Below are positions 25,021 to 34,423 of a stretch of 64,000 nt of DNA, piece by piece; the first letter of the stretch is position 1; every line of letters begins with the position of its first letter. Both the position numbers and the translations under genes were made by a program. The stretch is taken from NCBI RefSeq assembly GCF_049800675.1, contig NZ_JBLOOT010000001.1, forward strand, positions 558,001 to 622,000, given 5' to 3'. Below the pieces are notes generated by a model. The model was not told where the DNA came from and searched no databases. It saw nothing but the letters and a program-made list of their open reading frames with translations. The DNA comes from Cauispirillum nitrogeniifigens (GTDB lineage: Bacteria > Pseudomonadota > Alphaproteobacteria > Rhodospirillales > Rhodospirillaceae).

Positions 25021-26358
25021 CTAGCGCGCCGCGCGGCTGGGCTTCTGCCCGCCGAAGGACCGGCCGCCCTCGGAGCGACCGCCCTCGGACCGGCCGGGCT
25101 TGTTGCTGTGCCACGGGCGGGCGTTGGTGTTGGCCGGGCGCGGGCCGCGGTTGGCGCCGGGGCCGTTGCCGCCGGGGCTGCTGGGACGCGGGCCGCTGCT
25201 CACGCGGACGCGCGGCTCCAGGCCGGGCACGACGTGCACCGGCAGGGTCTCGCGGGTGAAGCGCTCGATGCGGGCCACGGTTTCGCGGTCAGCACGGCCG
25301 GCGAAGGAGATGGCGATGCCTTCGGCACCGGCCCGGCCGGTGCGGCCGATGCGGTGGACGTAGTCCTCGGCCACGCGCGGCAGGTCGAAGTTGATGACGT
25401 GGGAGATGTCCTTCACGTCGATGCCGCGCGCCGCCACGTCGGTGGCGACCAGCAGGCGGACCTGGCCGGTGCGCAGACGCTGGAGGGTGCGGTTGCGCTG
25501 GCCCTGGCTCATGTCGCCGTGCAGGGCGGCGGCCTGGTGGCCGGCCTGCGTCAGGTCTTCGGCCAGGGTGTCGGCGTCGCGCTTGGTGGCGGCGAAGACG
25601 ATGGCCTTGCCCACTTCCGGGTGCGAGGCGAAGTGGTGCAGCAGGCGGCGCTTGTGGGCCAGATCGTCGGTCATGTGCAGACGCTGCTCGATGCGCAGGG
25701 CGGTGGCGGTCCGCTCGACGGCGATGCGCACCGGCTCACGCAGCAGCCGCTCGGCCACCTGCGCCATGCGGCGGTCCAGGGTGGCGGTGAACAGCAGGGT
25801 CTGGCGGTTGTGCGGGCAGGCCGCGGCGATGAAGTCCACCGCCTCGGAGAAGCCCATGTCGAGCATGCGGTCGGCTTCGTCGAGGATCAGGGTCTCGACG
25901 CCGGACAGGTCAATGCGGCCGCGCTGGACGTGGTCGATCAGGCGGCCCGGCGTGGCGACGACCACGTCGATGGGCTTGGACAGCAGGCGCAGCTGCTCGC
26001 GGTAGGGCATGCCGCCGACGACGTCGACGCTGCTCAGGCGCAGGTGCTTGCCGTACTTGCGCACCGCCTGGGTGACCTGGCTGGCCAGCTCGCGGGTCGG
26101 GGCCAGCACCAGGATGCGCGGCGCGCCGGGCAGGCGGCGCTGCGGCGGGGCGGCCTCGGCGCGGACGATCATGCGGGTCAGGGCCGGCAGAAGGAAAGCG
26201 GCGGTCTTGCCGGTGCCGGTCTCGGCGGTGGCGAGCAGGTCCTTGCCCTCCAGGGCCGGCGGCACCGCGGCGGACTGAACGGGGGTCGGCTCGGTGTAGC
26301 CACCTTCCTCCAGAGCGCGGAGAACCATCGGGTGCAGGGCGAGTTCGGAAAAGGTCAT
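25021..26358 (-). CDS. DEAD-box ATP-dependent RNA helicase
   Basis: 445 residues from the ATG at 26358, which has GAGGACG upstream and gives the family start MTFSELALHPMVLRAL. An earlier in-frame ATG at 26412 is less likely. Motifs: AETGTGKT, PTRELASQ, DEAD, FTATLD (Ala for Ser in motif III), ARGIDVKDISHVINFD, HRIGRTGRAG. The C-terminal 70 residues are basic, with Gly/Arg/Ser repeats (GGRSEGGRS type). Paralogue of the helicase at 21590. The approximately 290 bases upstream hold no other firm gene and may contain a regulatory leader. Confidence 0.9.
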   Translation of the reverse strand: MTFSELALHPMVLRALEEGGYTEPTPVQSAAVPPALEGKDLLATAETGTGKTAAFLLPALTRMIVRAEAAPPQRRLPGAPRILVLAPTRELASQVTQAVRKYGKHLRLSSVDVVGGMPYREQLRLLSKPIDVVVATPGRLIDHVQRGRIDLSGVETLILDEADRMLDMGFSEAVDFIAAACPHNRQTLLFTATLDRRMAQVAERLLREPVRIAVERTATALRIEQRLHMTDDLAHKRRLLHHFASHPEVGKAIVFAATKRDADTLAEDLTQAGHQAAALHGDMSQGQRNRTLQRLRTGQVRLLVATDVAARGIDVKDISHVINFDLPRVAEDYVHRIGRTGRAGAEGIAISFAGRADRETVARIERFTRETLPVHVVPGLEPRVRVSSGPRPSSPGGNGPGANRGPRPANTNARPWHSNKPGRSEGGRSEGGRSFGGQKPSRAAR

Positions 26359-26429
26359 AGACGTCCTCAAGACAAAGGGGTAGCGGCGGAACAGAATGTT
26401 CCGCGCACACAACTCAGCGAAGGAGGTCT

Positions 26430-26519
26430 ATGGAGAAAGAAACGCCCGCACTTTCTTGGGGGCCGCGTCTCACTCGAACAGGGACGCGCAGGCCTCCAGC
26501 GGTGAACGGCGGACTATAG
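26430..26519 (+). CDS. Possible 29-residue small ORF
   Basis: ATG preceded at 4 bases by AAGGAGG, a perfect ribosome site, in the 293-base gap between the divergent helicase and methyltransferase genes. The peptide starts MEKETPALSWGPRL. No homology is recognised. The same bases read on the minus strand give ACCTCCTT in the helicase leader, so the match may reflect regulation of that gene instead. The rest of the gap (26359-26651) shows no other gene. Confidence 0.25.
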   Translation: MEKETPALSWGPRLTRTGTRRPPAVNGGL

Positions 26520-26651
26520 GCAGTGCGCCCCCGAAAGCCAAGCGCTTTCTTTCGCGGCGCAGCAAAAGGCCGATCCGGCACCGCGTTGCCGTGGCGGCAG
26601 CGTGCTGCTACTTTAGGTCGTCGCATTTCATTGCCTCAGGGGGAACGGGAC

Positions 26652-27458
26652 ATGATGCAGTTCATGATGCCGCAGGCGCGCATCGCCACGGAGATCGCCT
26701 TTGACGGCACCAACGGCCAGCCGGCCCTGCCTTATCCCAAGGTCGCCGTGCCGCCCTACCGCGAGGCATCCGGCCCCAACTGGCGGTTCTCGGCCTTCTA
26801 CATGCCGGCCTGCGCGGGCTATTTCCACGGCCCCCGGCCCATTGACTGGATGAACTGGGGCCTGGTGCGCGACGGCCGCACCTGGATGAGCCTGACCCCG
26901 TGGGAGATCGAGAGCCAGCTTCCGGTGCTGGCGGCGGCGCGCGGCACCGTGGCGGTGTGCGGCCTGGGCATGGGCCTGATCGCCCATGCCATCGCCCACC
27001 TGCCGGGAGTGGAGCAGGTCAAGATCATCGAGCGCGACCCCGAGGTCGTGGAGGTCTTCCGGCGCTTCTCGGGCTACGACGACTGGACCGTGCGCGACCG
27101 CGTGGAGATCATCCTGTCCGACGCCATGGACCCCGCCCTGGCCGGGCACATCGGGCCGGTGGACGTGCTCTATGCCGACATCTGGCCGTACCTGCGCATG
27201 GACTGCATGGTCCCGGACATGCAGCGCATATTCAAGGCCATCCCGGCGCCGGTGTGCGGCTACTGGGGCCAGGAACTGGACGCCGTGGACTGGGCGGCGG
27301 CACGCGGCGTGCCGGTGGCCGAGTTCAGCGCCGAGCATTTCAACGCCTTCCGCAAGGACATCGGCCTGCCGCTCTACGGGCTGGAGGAGCCGACCTACAT
27401 CGAGCTGTGCCGGCTGGCCGCGAGCAACCCGTCCATCTCCATGGGGCGCAAGACCTGA
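26652..27458 (+). CDS. Class I SAM-dependent methyltransferase (spermidine-synthase-like fold)
   Basis: 268 residues from the ATG at 26652, which has AGGGGGAACGGG upstream. The SAM-binding motif I is GTVAVCGLGMGLIAHAIA, followed by an acidic ribose-binding end (VKIIERDPEVVEVF) and motif II around VDVLYADIWPYLR. The arrangement resembles spermidine synthase and related enzymes, but polyamine-binding residues cannot be confirmed. The function is open. It is convergent with cobB, separated by only a few bases. Confidence 0.65.
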   Translation: MMQFMMPQARIATEIAFDGTNGQPALPYPKVAVPPYREASGPNWRFSAFYMPACAGYFHGPRPIDWMNWGLVRDGRTWMSLTPWEIESQLPVLAAARGTVAVCGLGMGLIAHAIAHLPGVEQVKIIERDPEVVEVFRRFSGYDDWTVRDRVEIILSDAMDPALAGHIGPVDVLYADIWPYLRMDCMVPDMQRIFKAIPAPVCGYWGQELDAVDWAAARGVPVAEFSAEHFNAFRKDIGLPLYGLEEPTYIELCRLAASNPSISMGRKT

Positions 27459-27459
27459 C

Positions 27460-28770
27460 TCACTGCCGGGCGATGGCGTGGAAGAAGGTGCCGGCGACCA
27501 GCCCGCGCCGGCTGCCGGCAGGCCCCAGGGCCTCGCCCCGGCCGTCGCGCAGGTCGACCAGGGCGGGGTCGGCGCCGCTGTCGGTGACGCTGGCGTAGTG
27601 GAATTCGTGGCCCCGCACCTCCTGCCCCGCCGCCCCCAGGGCGCAGTCGGCCAGCAGGGTGGCGGCGCGGTAGCCCAGGTGCAGCTTGCGCCGGGCGAAG
27701 CTGGTGGAGTGGCTGAGCAGTCCGGCCATGGCGTGGCGGGTGCCGTCGGCATCCTCCAGCCCCTGCCCCAGCACCATGTAGCCGCCGCACTCCCCGAACA
27801 CCGGCCGCGTCTGCCCGAAGTCCCGCAGCCCCGCCAGGAACCGCCCGGCCGATGCCAGGGCGCCGGCGTGCAGTTCCGGGTAGCCGCCGGGCAGCCAGCA
27901 GGCATCGCAGCCTTGGGGCGGCGGCTCGTCGGCCAGGGGGGAGAACGGCACCACCTCCGCCCCCGCCCGGCGCCAGCCTTCCAGCAGGTGGCCATAGACG
28001 AAGGTGAAGGCGGCATCGCGGGCCAGCGCCACCCGCTGCCCCGGCGGCGGCAAGAGGGCGTCAGGGGCCGCCACCCGCGCGGTCATGGGCGCGGCGGCGG
28101 CCAGCACGGCATCCAGGTCCACATGCCGTTCCAGAAGGTCGGCAAGCTGGTTCAGCCGTGCCTCCAGGTCCGCCTGCTCGCTGGCCTGGACGAGGCCGAG
28201 GTGGCGTTCGGGCAGGATGATGGACGCCTCGCGCGGGACCGCCCCCAGCACCGGCACACCGACCTGGGCGATGGCCTCGGCAGCTTGGGAACGGTGGCGC
28301 TCGCTGGCGACGCGGTTGAGGATGACACCGCCCAGGCGTACCTCGGGATCGTGGCCGGCGAAGCCACGCACGATGGCGGCGGCGGACTGGCTCTGGCCCG
28401 ACACGTCCAGGACCAGCACCACCGGCGCGCCCAGCGCGGCGGCCACGTCCGCCCCCGCTCCGGTGCGGCGGGGCACGCCGTAGACGCCATCGAACAGGCC
28501 CATGGAGCCTTCGACCACCAGCAAGTCCGCCCCCTCCGCCTGCCGCCCGGCGAGGAAGGCCACCAGGTCCGGCGGCATGGCCCAACTGTCCAGGTTCATC
28601 CCCGGCCGCCCGGTCGCGGCGGCGTGGAACGCCGGGTCGATGTAGTCCGGCCCCGACTTCGCCGCCGCCACCTTCACCCCCCGCCTTGCCAGAGCCGTCA
28701 GCAGGCCCAGCGTCACCGTGGTCTTGCCCGACCCCGAGCGGGGCGCGGCGATGAGAAGGGCGTCGGGCAT
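27460..28770 (-). CDS. cobB: Cobyrinate a,c-diamide synthase
   Basis: 436 residues. The N-terminal ATP-binding domain starts LLIAAPRSGSGKTTVTLGLL, with GPDYIDPAFHAAATGRP after it. The C-terminal class I amidotransferase domain has the Cys in FGECGGYMVLG and the His in RGHEFHYA. It amidates carboxylates a and c of (hydrogeno)cobyrinic acid using glutamine and ATP. It lies alone on the minus strand, diverging from the riboswitch-cobW operon, and has no riboswitch of its own on that strand. Confidence 0.92.
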   Translation of the reverse strand: MPDALLIAAPRSGSGKTTVTLGLLTALARRGVKVAAAKSGPDYIDPAFHAAATGRPGMNLDSWAMPPDLVAFLAGRQAEGADLLVVEGSMGLFDGVYGVPRRTGAGADVAAALGAPVVLVLDVSGQSQSAAAIVRGFAGHDPEVRLGGVILNRVASERHRSQAAEAIAQVGVPVLGAVPREASIILPERHLGLVQASEQADLEARLNQLADLLERHVDLDAVLAAAAPMTARVAAPDALLPPPGQRVALARDAAFTFVYGHLLEGWRRAGAEVVPFSPLADEPPPQGCDACWLPGGYPELHAGALASAGRFLAGLRDFGQTRPVFGECGGYMVLGQGLEDADGTRHAMAGLLSHSTSFARRKLHLGYRAATLLADCALGAAGQEVRGHEFHYASVTDSGADPALVDLRDGRGEALGPAGSRRGLVAGTFFHAIARQ

Positions 28771-28810
28771 GGGGGGCTCCTGAGTAATGGCGCGCCAGCA
28801 TCGCGCTGCC

Positions 28811-28839
28811 TTGACACCCCGTCAACCAGAGCGCTAAAC
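28811..28839 (+). promoter_or_regulatory. Promoter of the cobalamin operon
   Basis: TTGACA (28811-28816), a 17-base spacer, then CTAAAC (28834-28839) as -10. Transcription would begin a few bases before the riboswitch. Confidence 0.6.
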
Positions 28840-28841
28840 CT

Positions 28842-29015
28842 CAGCCTTCACGGGTTCCCGCCCACGCGGGGACGACAGGGAACGCGGTGCCATGCCGCGG
28901 CTGCCCCCGCAACTGTAGGCGGAGAGCCTGCGCCCTTGAATGCCCACTGGGTCCGCCGGACCTGGGAAGGGTGGCGCCAGGCGATGACCCGCGAGCCAGG
29001 ACACCTGCCGTGACC
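28842..29015 (+). ncRNA. Cobalamin (B12) riboswitch
   Basis: The conserved parts are all present in order. The start is cacgggttcccgc...gggaacgcggtg; the B12-box core is atgccgcggctgcccccgca followed by actgta; then comes cactgggtcc...gacctgggaagg; and the closing element is gatgacccgcgagccagg with acacctgccgtg. It binds adenosylcobalamin in the nascent mRNA and turns off the operon. About 110 bases separate it from the cobW start. That stretch holds no gene and probably contains the expression platform, so it should control cobW-cobN-cobG and the genes downstream. Confidence 0.93.
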
Positions 29016-29123
29016 AGGAGGCCATGATATGGAGATCCGCCGAGCGGGGTGCCTCGGCGGCGCGTGGGTGAGCCACACCTCCCGTCCCGCACCTCTGGAA
29101 GACCCCTGTTCTGGAGGCCCCGC

Positions 29124-30164
29124 ATGTCCGTTTCGCTCGCCCGCGTGCCCTGCACCATCGTCACCGGCTTCCTGGGCGCCGGCAAGACCACCCTCATCCG
29201 CCACATCCTGGCCAACGCCGGCGGCAAGCGCGTCGCCGTGATCGTCAACGAGTTCGGCGACGTCGGCATGGACGGCGAGATGCTCAAGGGCTGCGGCGAT
29301 GAGGCCTGCCCCGACGACAACATCGTCGAACTTGCAAATGGCTGCCTGTGCTGCACCGTGGCCGACGACTTCGTGCCCACCCTGGACACCCTGCTGTCGC
29401 GCCAGCCGCGCGTCGACCACATCGTCATCGAGACCTCGGGCCTCGCCCTGCCCAAGCCGCTGGTGCAGGCGTTCCACTGGCCGGCCATCAAGGGCAAGGT
29501 CACGGTCGACGGCGTGGTCGCGGTGGTCGATGGCGCCGCCCTGGCCGAGGGCCGGGTCGTGTCCGACCCAGAAGCGGTGGCCGCCCAGCGCGCCGCCGAC
29601 GACAGCCTGGATCACGACAACCCCATCGAGGAAGTGTTCGAGGACCAGATCGCCTGCGCCGATCTGGTGATCCTGACCAAGACCGACCTGCTGGACGCCG
29701 CCGGCCTGTCCCGCGCCGGCGATCTGGTGCGCCAGAGCCTGCCGCGCGCCGTCCGTGTCATCACCGCCACGCGCGGCGTGGTCGATCCTGCCGCCCTGCT
29801 GGGCCTGGAGATGGCCGCCGAGGACACCATCGCCGAGCGCCTCACCCACCATGATGCCGAGGGCGACCACGACCACGACGACTTCGACACCTTCGTGATG
29901 GACATCCCGGAACTCGACCACCCCGACACCCTGGCCGAGCGCATCGCCGCCATCGCCGAAAAGGCCGACGTGCTACGCGTGAAGGGCTTCGCCGCCGTCG
30001 CCGGCAAGCCCATGCGCCTGCTGGTCCAGGCCGTCGGCGCGCGCGTCACCCACCAGTACGACCGTCCCTGGCAGGCGCACGAGGACCGCGCCGGCCGGCT
30101 GGTGGTGATCGGCCTCAAGGGGCTGGACCGCGCGGTGGTGGAACAGGCACTGGCCGGCGCCTGA
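29124..30164 (+). CDS. cobW: CobW-type GTPase (COG0523 metallochaperone)
   Basis: 346 residues from the ATG at 29124, preceded by GGAGG. Walker A is GFLGAGKT at 15-22, and the metal-binding CxCC motif is GCLCCTV (C74, C76, C77). SKTDL-type base recognition is ILTKTDLLD. A His/Asp-rich loop (HHDAEGDHDHDDFD) is near residue 245-260. COG0523 GTPases deliver metals; CobW is linked to cobalt insertion or zinc supply in B12 synthesis. First gene behind the riboswitch; cobN follows after 3 bases. Confidence 0.92.
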   Translation: MSVSLARVPCTIVTGFLGAGKTTLIRHILANAGGKRVAVIVNEFGDVGMDGEMLKGCGDEACPDDNIVELANGCLCCTVADDFVPTLDTLLSRQPRVDHIVIETSGLALPKPLVQAFHWPAIKGKVTVDGVVAVVDGAALAEGRVVSDPEAVAAQRAADDSLDHDNPIEEVFEDQIACADLVILTKTDLLDAAGLSRAGDLVRQSLPRAVRVITATRGVVDPAALLGLEMAAEDTIAERLTHHDAEGDHDHDDFDTFVMDIPELDHPDTLAERIAAIAEKADVLRVKGFAAVAGKPMRLLVQAVGARVTHQYDRPWQAHEDRAGRLVVIGLKGLDRAVVEQALAGA

Positions 30165-30167
30165 TCC

Positions 30168-33100
30168 ATGCACATCCTGGCCACCTCCAGCGCCTCGCTC
30201 GACGAGACGGAAGACCCGGTGGACCTGGGTCAGACGCCGGGCGACCTGGTGGTGCTGTCCTTCACCGACAGCGACCTGACGGGACTGGCCGCCGCGTGGG
30301 AGGATGTCGACGCCGGCCCCCTGACCCTGCGGCTGGCGTCCTTGCGCGACCTGCGCCACCCCATGTCGGTGGACCTGTGGGTGGACGCCGTGGCCCGGCA
30401 CGCCAAGGTCATCGTGGTGCGGCTGCTGGGCGGCCTGGACTGGTGGCGCTATGGGGTGGAGCGCCTGACCCGGCTGGCCCGCCGCAAGGGCATCCGTCTG
30501 GCGGTGCTGCCCGGCGAGGACCGCGACGACCCCCGGCTGGCCGAGGCATCAACGGTTCCCGCCGAGGAACTGGCCGACCTTCTGGCCTATTTCCGGGCCG
30601 GCGGGCGGGCCAATCTGGCCGCCCTGCTGCGACGGCTGGCCGACCTGGACGCCCCGCCGCCACACCCCCTGCCCGCCTGCTGCGCCTACCTGCCCGGCCA
30701 AGGCGCGGTTGCCCTGGACGCCCTGCGCCCGGACGGGCCGGTGGTGCCGGTGATCTTCTACCGCTCCGTCCTGCTGGCCGCCGACACCGCGCCCATTGAT
30801 GCCCTGTGCGCCGCCCTGGCCGAGCAGGGCCTGAGCCCGGCGCCTCTAGTCATCCCCAGCTTCAAGGACCCGGCGGCCCAGGCGTTCATCGCCGGGGCGC
30901 TGCGCCGGCTGCGCCCGGCCGTGGTGGTGACGACCACCGCCTTTGCCAGCGGCGACCTGCCCGAGGCCGACGGCGCGCCCATCGTGCAGGTGGTCCTGGC
31001 GACCACCCGCGAGGCCGCGTGGCGGGACAGCCCGCGCGGCCTGGGGGCGTCGGACCTGGCCATGCACGTGGTGTTGCCGGAACTGGACGGCCGGGTGCTG
31101 GGCGGCGTCGTCTCGTTCAAGGCGCCGGCCCCGGCGCGGCCGGAACTGGCCTTCACGCCGCTGGTCAACGCCCCGCAACCCGACCGCATCGCCCAGGCCG
31201 CCGACCGCCTCAAGGCCCTGGTGCGCCTGCAATGCCTGCCGCGCGGCGAGCGGCGGGTGGCGGTGCTGATGCCCGACTACCCCGGAGCACCGGGGCACGA
31301 GGGCTATGCCGTCGGCCTGGACGTGCCGGAGAGCGTGCTGGCGCTGCTTGATGACCTGCGGCAGGCCGGCTACACCGTCGGCCCCACGCCCGCCAGCGCG
31401 CGGGCGCTGCTGGAGGGGCTGACAGGACCGTTCCGCACGGCGGCCTTCGGCAACGTGATCGTCGCCCTACCGCCCGACCGCTCCAATGCGCTGGACCGGC
31501 GCGCCGCCTATCATGATCCCACCCTGCCGCCCTCGGCGGAGCTTGTCGCCTTCGGGGACTGGCTGCGCGCGCGGGCCGACGTGGTGGTGCACATGGGCGC
31601 CCACGGCACCCTCGAATGGCTGCCCGGCAAGGCCGTGGCCCTGAGCGCGGAGTGCTGGCCCGAACGCCTGCTGGGCGCCCTGCCGGTCGTCTATCCCTTC
31701 ATCGTCAGCAACCCCGGCGAGGCAGCCCAGGCCAAGCGGCGCCTGGGCGCGGTAACGCTCGGCCACCTGCCGCCACCGCTGGTGTCGGAGCTTTCCGACA
31801 GCCTGCGGCACCTGGAGCATCTGGTGGACGAATACGCCCAGGCCGACGGCCTGGACAGGCGCCGCCGCGACCGCCTGGCCCGCCTGATCGTCGAGCATGC
31901 GCAGGCGTCGGGCCTGGCGCGGGAGGCCGGGGTGGACATGGGCGACCCCGACCGGGCGCTGGTGGAGATCGACGCCTGGCTGTGCGACGTCAAGGACATG
32001 GCCTACAAGGACGGCCTGCACGTCTACGGGCGCGGTGAGTGCGGCGCGGAGGAACGGGCCGGGCTGCTGGCCGCTCTCGACGGCCGCCATGTTCCGGCGG
32101 GACCGTCCGGCGCCCCGGCGCGTGGGCGGCGGGACGTCATCCCCACCGGGCGCAACCTGCATGCCGCCGACCCGCGCACGCTGCCGACGCGCACGGCCAT
32201 GGACATGGGCCGGCTGGCCGCCGAGGAAGTCGTCCGCCTTCACCTCCAGGAGGAAGGCGAGATGCCGCGCTCCCTGGTCATCGACCTGTGGGGCAGCGCC
32301 ACCCTGCGCACCGGCGGCGAGGAAATCGCCCAGGGACTGGCGCTGATGGGCTGCGTGCCGGTGTGGGACGGAGCCTCGGGCCGGGTGACGGGGGTGGAGG
32401 TGCAGCCCCCCGCCGTCATGGGCCGCCCGCGCGTCGACGTGACGTGGCGGGTGTCGGGCCTGTTCCGCGACCTGTTCCCCGGCCTGATCGCCCTGCTGGA
32501 CATCGCCGTCCATGCGGTGGCCGACCGCGACGAGACGGACGAGGAAAATCCCCTGGCCGCCGCCAGCTGGGCCTCCGGCGACCGCGCCCGCATCTTCGGC
32601 GCCGCGCCCGGCGCCTACGGCACCGGCATCGAGGACATGCTGCGCGATGCCGAGGACGCCGACAGCCTGGGCCGCGCCTATCTGGAAGCGACCTCCCACG
32701 CCTACGAAGGCGCCGAGGGCAAGGCCGTGGAGCGGCGCGGCGCCTTCGCCCAACGGGTGGCGGTGGCCGACATGCTGCTGCACAGTGGCGACGATCCGGG
32801 CCGCGACCTGCTGGAGGGCGGCGCCGACGTCGCCCACATCGGCGGGTTCGCCGCCGCCGCCCGCAGCCTGGGCAACGCGCCGACGCTGGTGGCGCTGGAC
32901 ACCTCGCGCCCCGACGCTCCCACGGCGCGGACGCTCAACAAGGCCCTGGCGCGCATCGTGCGCGGGCGGGCGGTCAATCCGCGCTTCATTGCCGGGATGA
33001 TGCGCCACGGCCCGCGCGGGGCGGCGGAACTGGCCGAGACGGTGGACCGGCTGGTGTCCTTCGCCCAGACCACCGGGGCCGTCTCCAACGCCCTGTTCGA

Positions 33101-33284
33101 TGCCGTCCACGACGCCTACTGCGCCGACGAGACGGTGCGCGACTTCCTGCTGCGCGAGAACCCCGCTGCCGCCCGCGACATCGCCGAGCGGCTGGAGGCG
33201 GCCCGCCGGCGCGGCCTGTGGCATCCCCGGCGCAACGACGTCGACCACGACCTGTCCCTCCTCAAGCGGGAGCCTTTGGAATGA
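30168..33284 (+). CDS. cobN: Cobaltochelatase subunit CobN
   Basis: 1038 residues. Recognisable CobN blocks are HMGAHGTLEWLPGKAVAL with YPFIVSNPGEAAQAKRR, then PAGPSGAPARGRRDVIPTGR, WGSATLRTGGEEIAQGLALMG, and AAPGAYGTGIEDMLRDAE. It is the large subunit that binds hydrogenobyrinic acid diamide. CobS and CobT supply the ATP-driven motor and are not in this window. The protein is shorter than the approximately 1275 residues of the Pseudomonas denitrificans enzyme; the region before the PSGAPARG block looks compacted. It overlaps cobG by ATGA. Confidence 0.92.
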   Translation: MHILATSSASLDETEDPVDLGQTPGDLVVLSFTDSDLTGLAAAWEDVDAGPLTLRLASLRDLRHPMSVDLWVDAVARHAKVIVVRLLGGLDWWRYGVERLTRLARRKGIRLAVLPGEDRDDPRLAEASTVPAEELADLLAYFRAGGRANLAALLRRLADLDAPPPHPLPACCAYLPGQGAVALDALRPDGPVVPVIFYRSVLLAADTAPIDALCAALAEQGLSPAPLVIPSFKDPAAQAFIAGALRRLRPAVVVTTTAFASGDLPEADGAPIVQVVLATTREAAWRDSPRGLGASDLAMHVVLPELDGRVLGGVVSFKAPAPARPELAFTPLVNAPQPDRIAQAADRLKALVRLQCLPRGERRVAVLMPDYPGAPGHEGYAVGLDVPESVLALLDDLRQAGYTVGPTPASARALLEGLTGPFRTAAFGNVIVALPPDRSNALDRRAAYHDPTLPPSAELVAFGDWLRARADVVVHMGAHGTLEWLPGKAVALSAECWPERLLGALPVVYPFIVSNPGEAAQAKRRLGAVTLGHLPPPLVSELSDSLRHLEHLVDEYAQADGLDRRRRDRLARLIVEHAQASGLAREAGVDMGDPDRALVEIDAWLCDVKDMAYKDGLHVYGRGECGAEERAGLLAALDGRHVPAGPSGAPARGRRDVIPTGRNLHAADPRTLPTRTAMDMGRLAAEEVVRLHLQEEGEMPRSLVIDLWGSATLRTGGEEIAQGLALMGCVPVWDGASGRVTGVEVQPPAVMGRPRVDVTWRVSGLFRDLFPGLIALLDIAVHAVADRDETDEENPLAAASWASGDRARIFGAAPGAYGTGIEDMLRDAEDADSLGRAYLEATSHAYEGAEGKAVERRGAFAQRVAVADMLLHSGDDPGRDLLEGGADVAHIGGFAAAARSLGNAPTLVALDTSRPDAPTARTLNKALARIVRGRAVNPRFIAGMMRHGPRGAAELAETVDRLVSFAQTTGAVSNALFDAVHDAYCADETVRDFLLRENPAAARDIAERLEAARRRGLWHPRRNDVDHDLSLLKREPLE

Positions 33285-34423
33285 CCACTCCGGTGCCCTT
33301 CTCCCGCCGGGGCGCCTGCCCGGCGCTGCAAAGCCCCATGGCGACGGGCGACGGCCTGCTTGCCCGCCTCGGCCCGCCCCGGCCGCCGACGCCCGAAGGC
33401 ATCAAGGCCTTGTGCGCCCAGGCCCGCAAGCACGGCAACGGCGTGATCGAGGTGACGCAGCGCGGCAACCTCCAGGCCCGTGGCCTGAGCGAGGCCAGCG
33501 CGCCGATGTTCGCCGAGGAAGCCATCGCGCGCGGGCTGGCCCAGGGCGATGGCCTGCCGGTGCTGGTCGACCCGCTGGCGGGCGAGAATACCCGCGCCCT
33601 GGCACGGGCTATCCGCGACGGCGCGCGGGGGCTGGTCCTGGCACCGAAGATGTCGGTGATCGTCGACACCGGAACCATATTGCACCTTGATGGACTGGTC
33701 GCCGACGTGCGCCTGCGTGCCGAGGGCAATCGCTGGCACCTGGGCGTCGGGCGGACGTGGCTGGGCTTGGTCGACGACCCCGTGGCCGCCGTGCTGGAGC
33801 ACCTGCGCGCCATCGCCGCCGTGGGGCCGGGCGCGCGCGGGCGGGACATGAACTATACTGCCGCCACCCCGCCCCCTGCCCGACCGCGTGCCGAGCCGGT
33901 GGGCGTGCACGGCGACGTGGTCGGCGTCGGCCTGCCCTTCGGCGCCATCTCCGCCGACGCGCTGGAGGCCCTGGCCGACGGCTGCGGGGCGCGGGCGATG
34001 ATCGCCGCCGCGCCTTATGCCCTGCTGCTGGTCGGTGCCGCGCCGGGGGTGCGGGAGCTGGCCGCCGGCCTGGGCTTCATCACCGAGGCCGACGACCCAC
34101 GCCGCTTCGTCATCCCTTGCGCCGGGGCGCCGGCCTGCGCCTCGGCCTTCTGGCCGGCGCGGCAGCGCGCGGCAGAGGTCGCCACGGCCTGCGCCGGGCT
34201 GGTCGGCCCCGACCTGATCGTCCATCTGTCGGGCTGCGGCAAGGGCTGCGCCTATCCATGGACGGCGCCCGTGGTCGTGGTCGGCGATGCCGAGGGGTTG
34301 GGGATCGTGGTGAACGGCAAGGCCGGCGACGCGCCCACCTCCAGGGTTGCCGATCCCGGCATGCTGGGGCATACCCTGTCCCGCCTCGCGGCAGACATTC
34401 GCACCAACAAGGCGCTTCCATGA
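33281..34423 (+). CDS. cobG: Precorrin-3B synthase
   Basis: 380 residues from the ATG of an ATGA overlap with cobN. Two sulfite/nitrite-reductase-like half domains are present. The Fe-S/siroheme-type cysteine pairs are PCAGAPACASAF and SGCGKGCAYPW. CobG hydroxylates precorrin-3A at C-20 and forms the gamma-lactone using O2, the step that defines the aerobic pathway. No CobZ is present. It is coupled to cobH by another ATGA overlap. Confidence 0.9.
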   Translation: MTTPVPFSRRGACPALQSPMATGDGLLARLGPPRPPTPEGIKALCAQARKHGNGVIEVTQRGNLQARGLSEASAPMFAEEAIARGLAQGDGLPVLVDPLAGENTRALARAIRDGARGLVLAPKMSVIVDTGTILHLDGLVADVRLRAEGNRWHLGVGRTWLGLVDDPVAAVLEHLRAIAAVGPGARGRDMNYTAATPPPARPRAEPVGVHGDVVGVGLPFGAISADALEALADGCGARAMIAAAPYALLLVGAAPGVRELAAGLGFITEADDPRRFVIPCAGAPACASAFWPARQRAAEVATACAGLVGPDLIVHLSGCGKGCAYPWTAPVVVVGDAEGLGIVVNGKAGDAPTSRVADPGMLGHTLSRLAADIRTNKALP

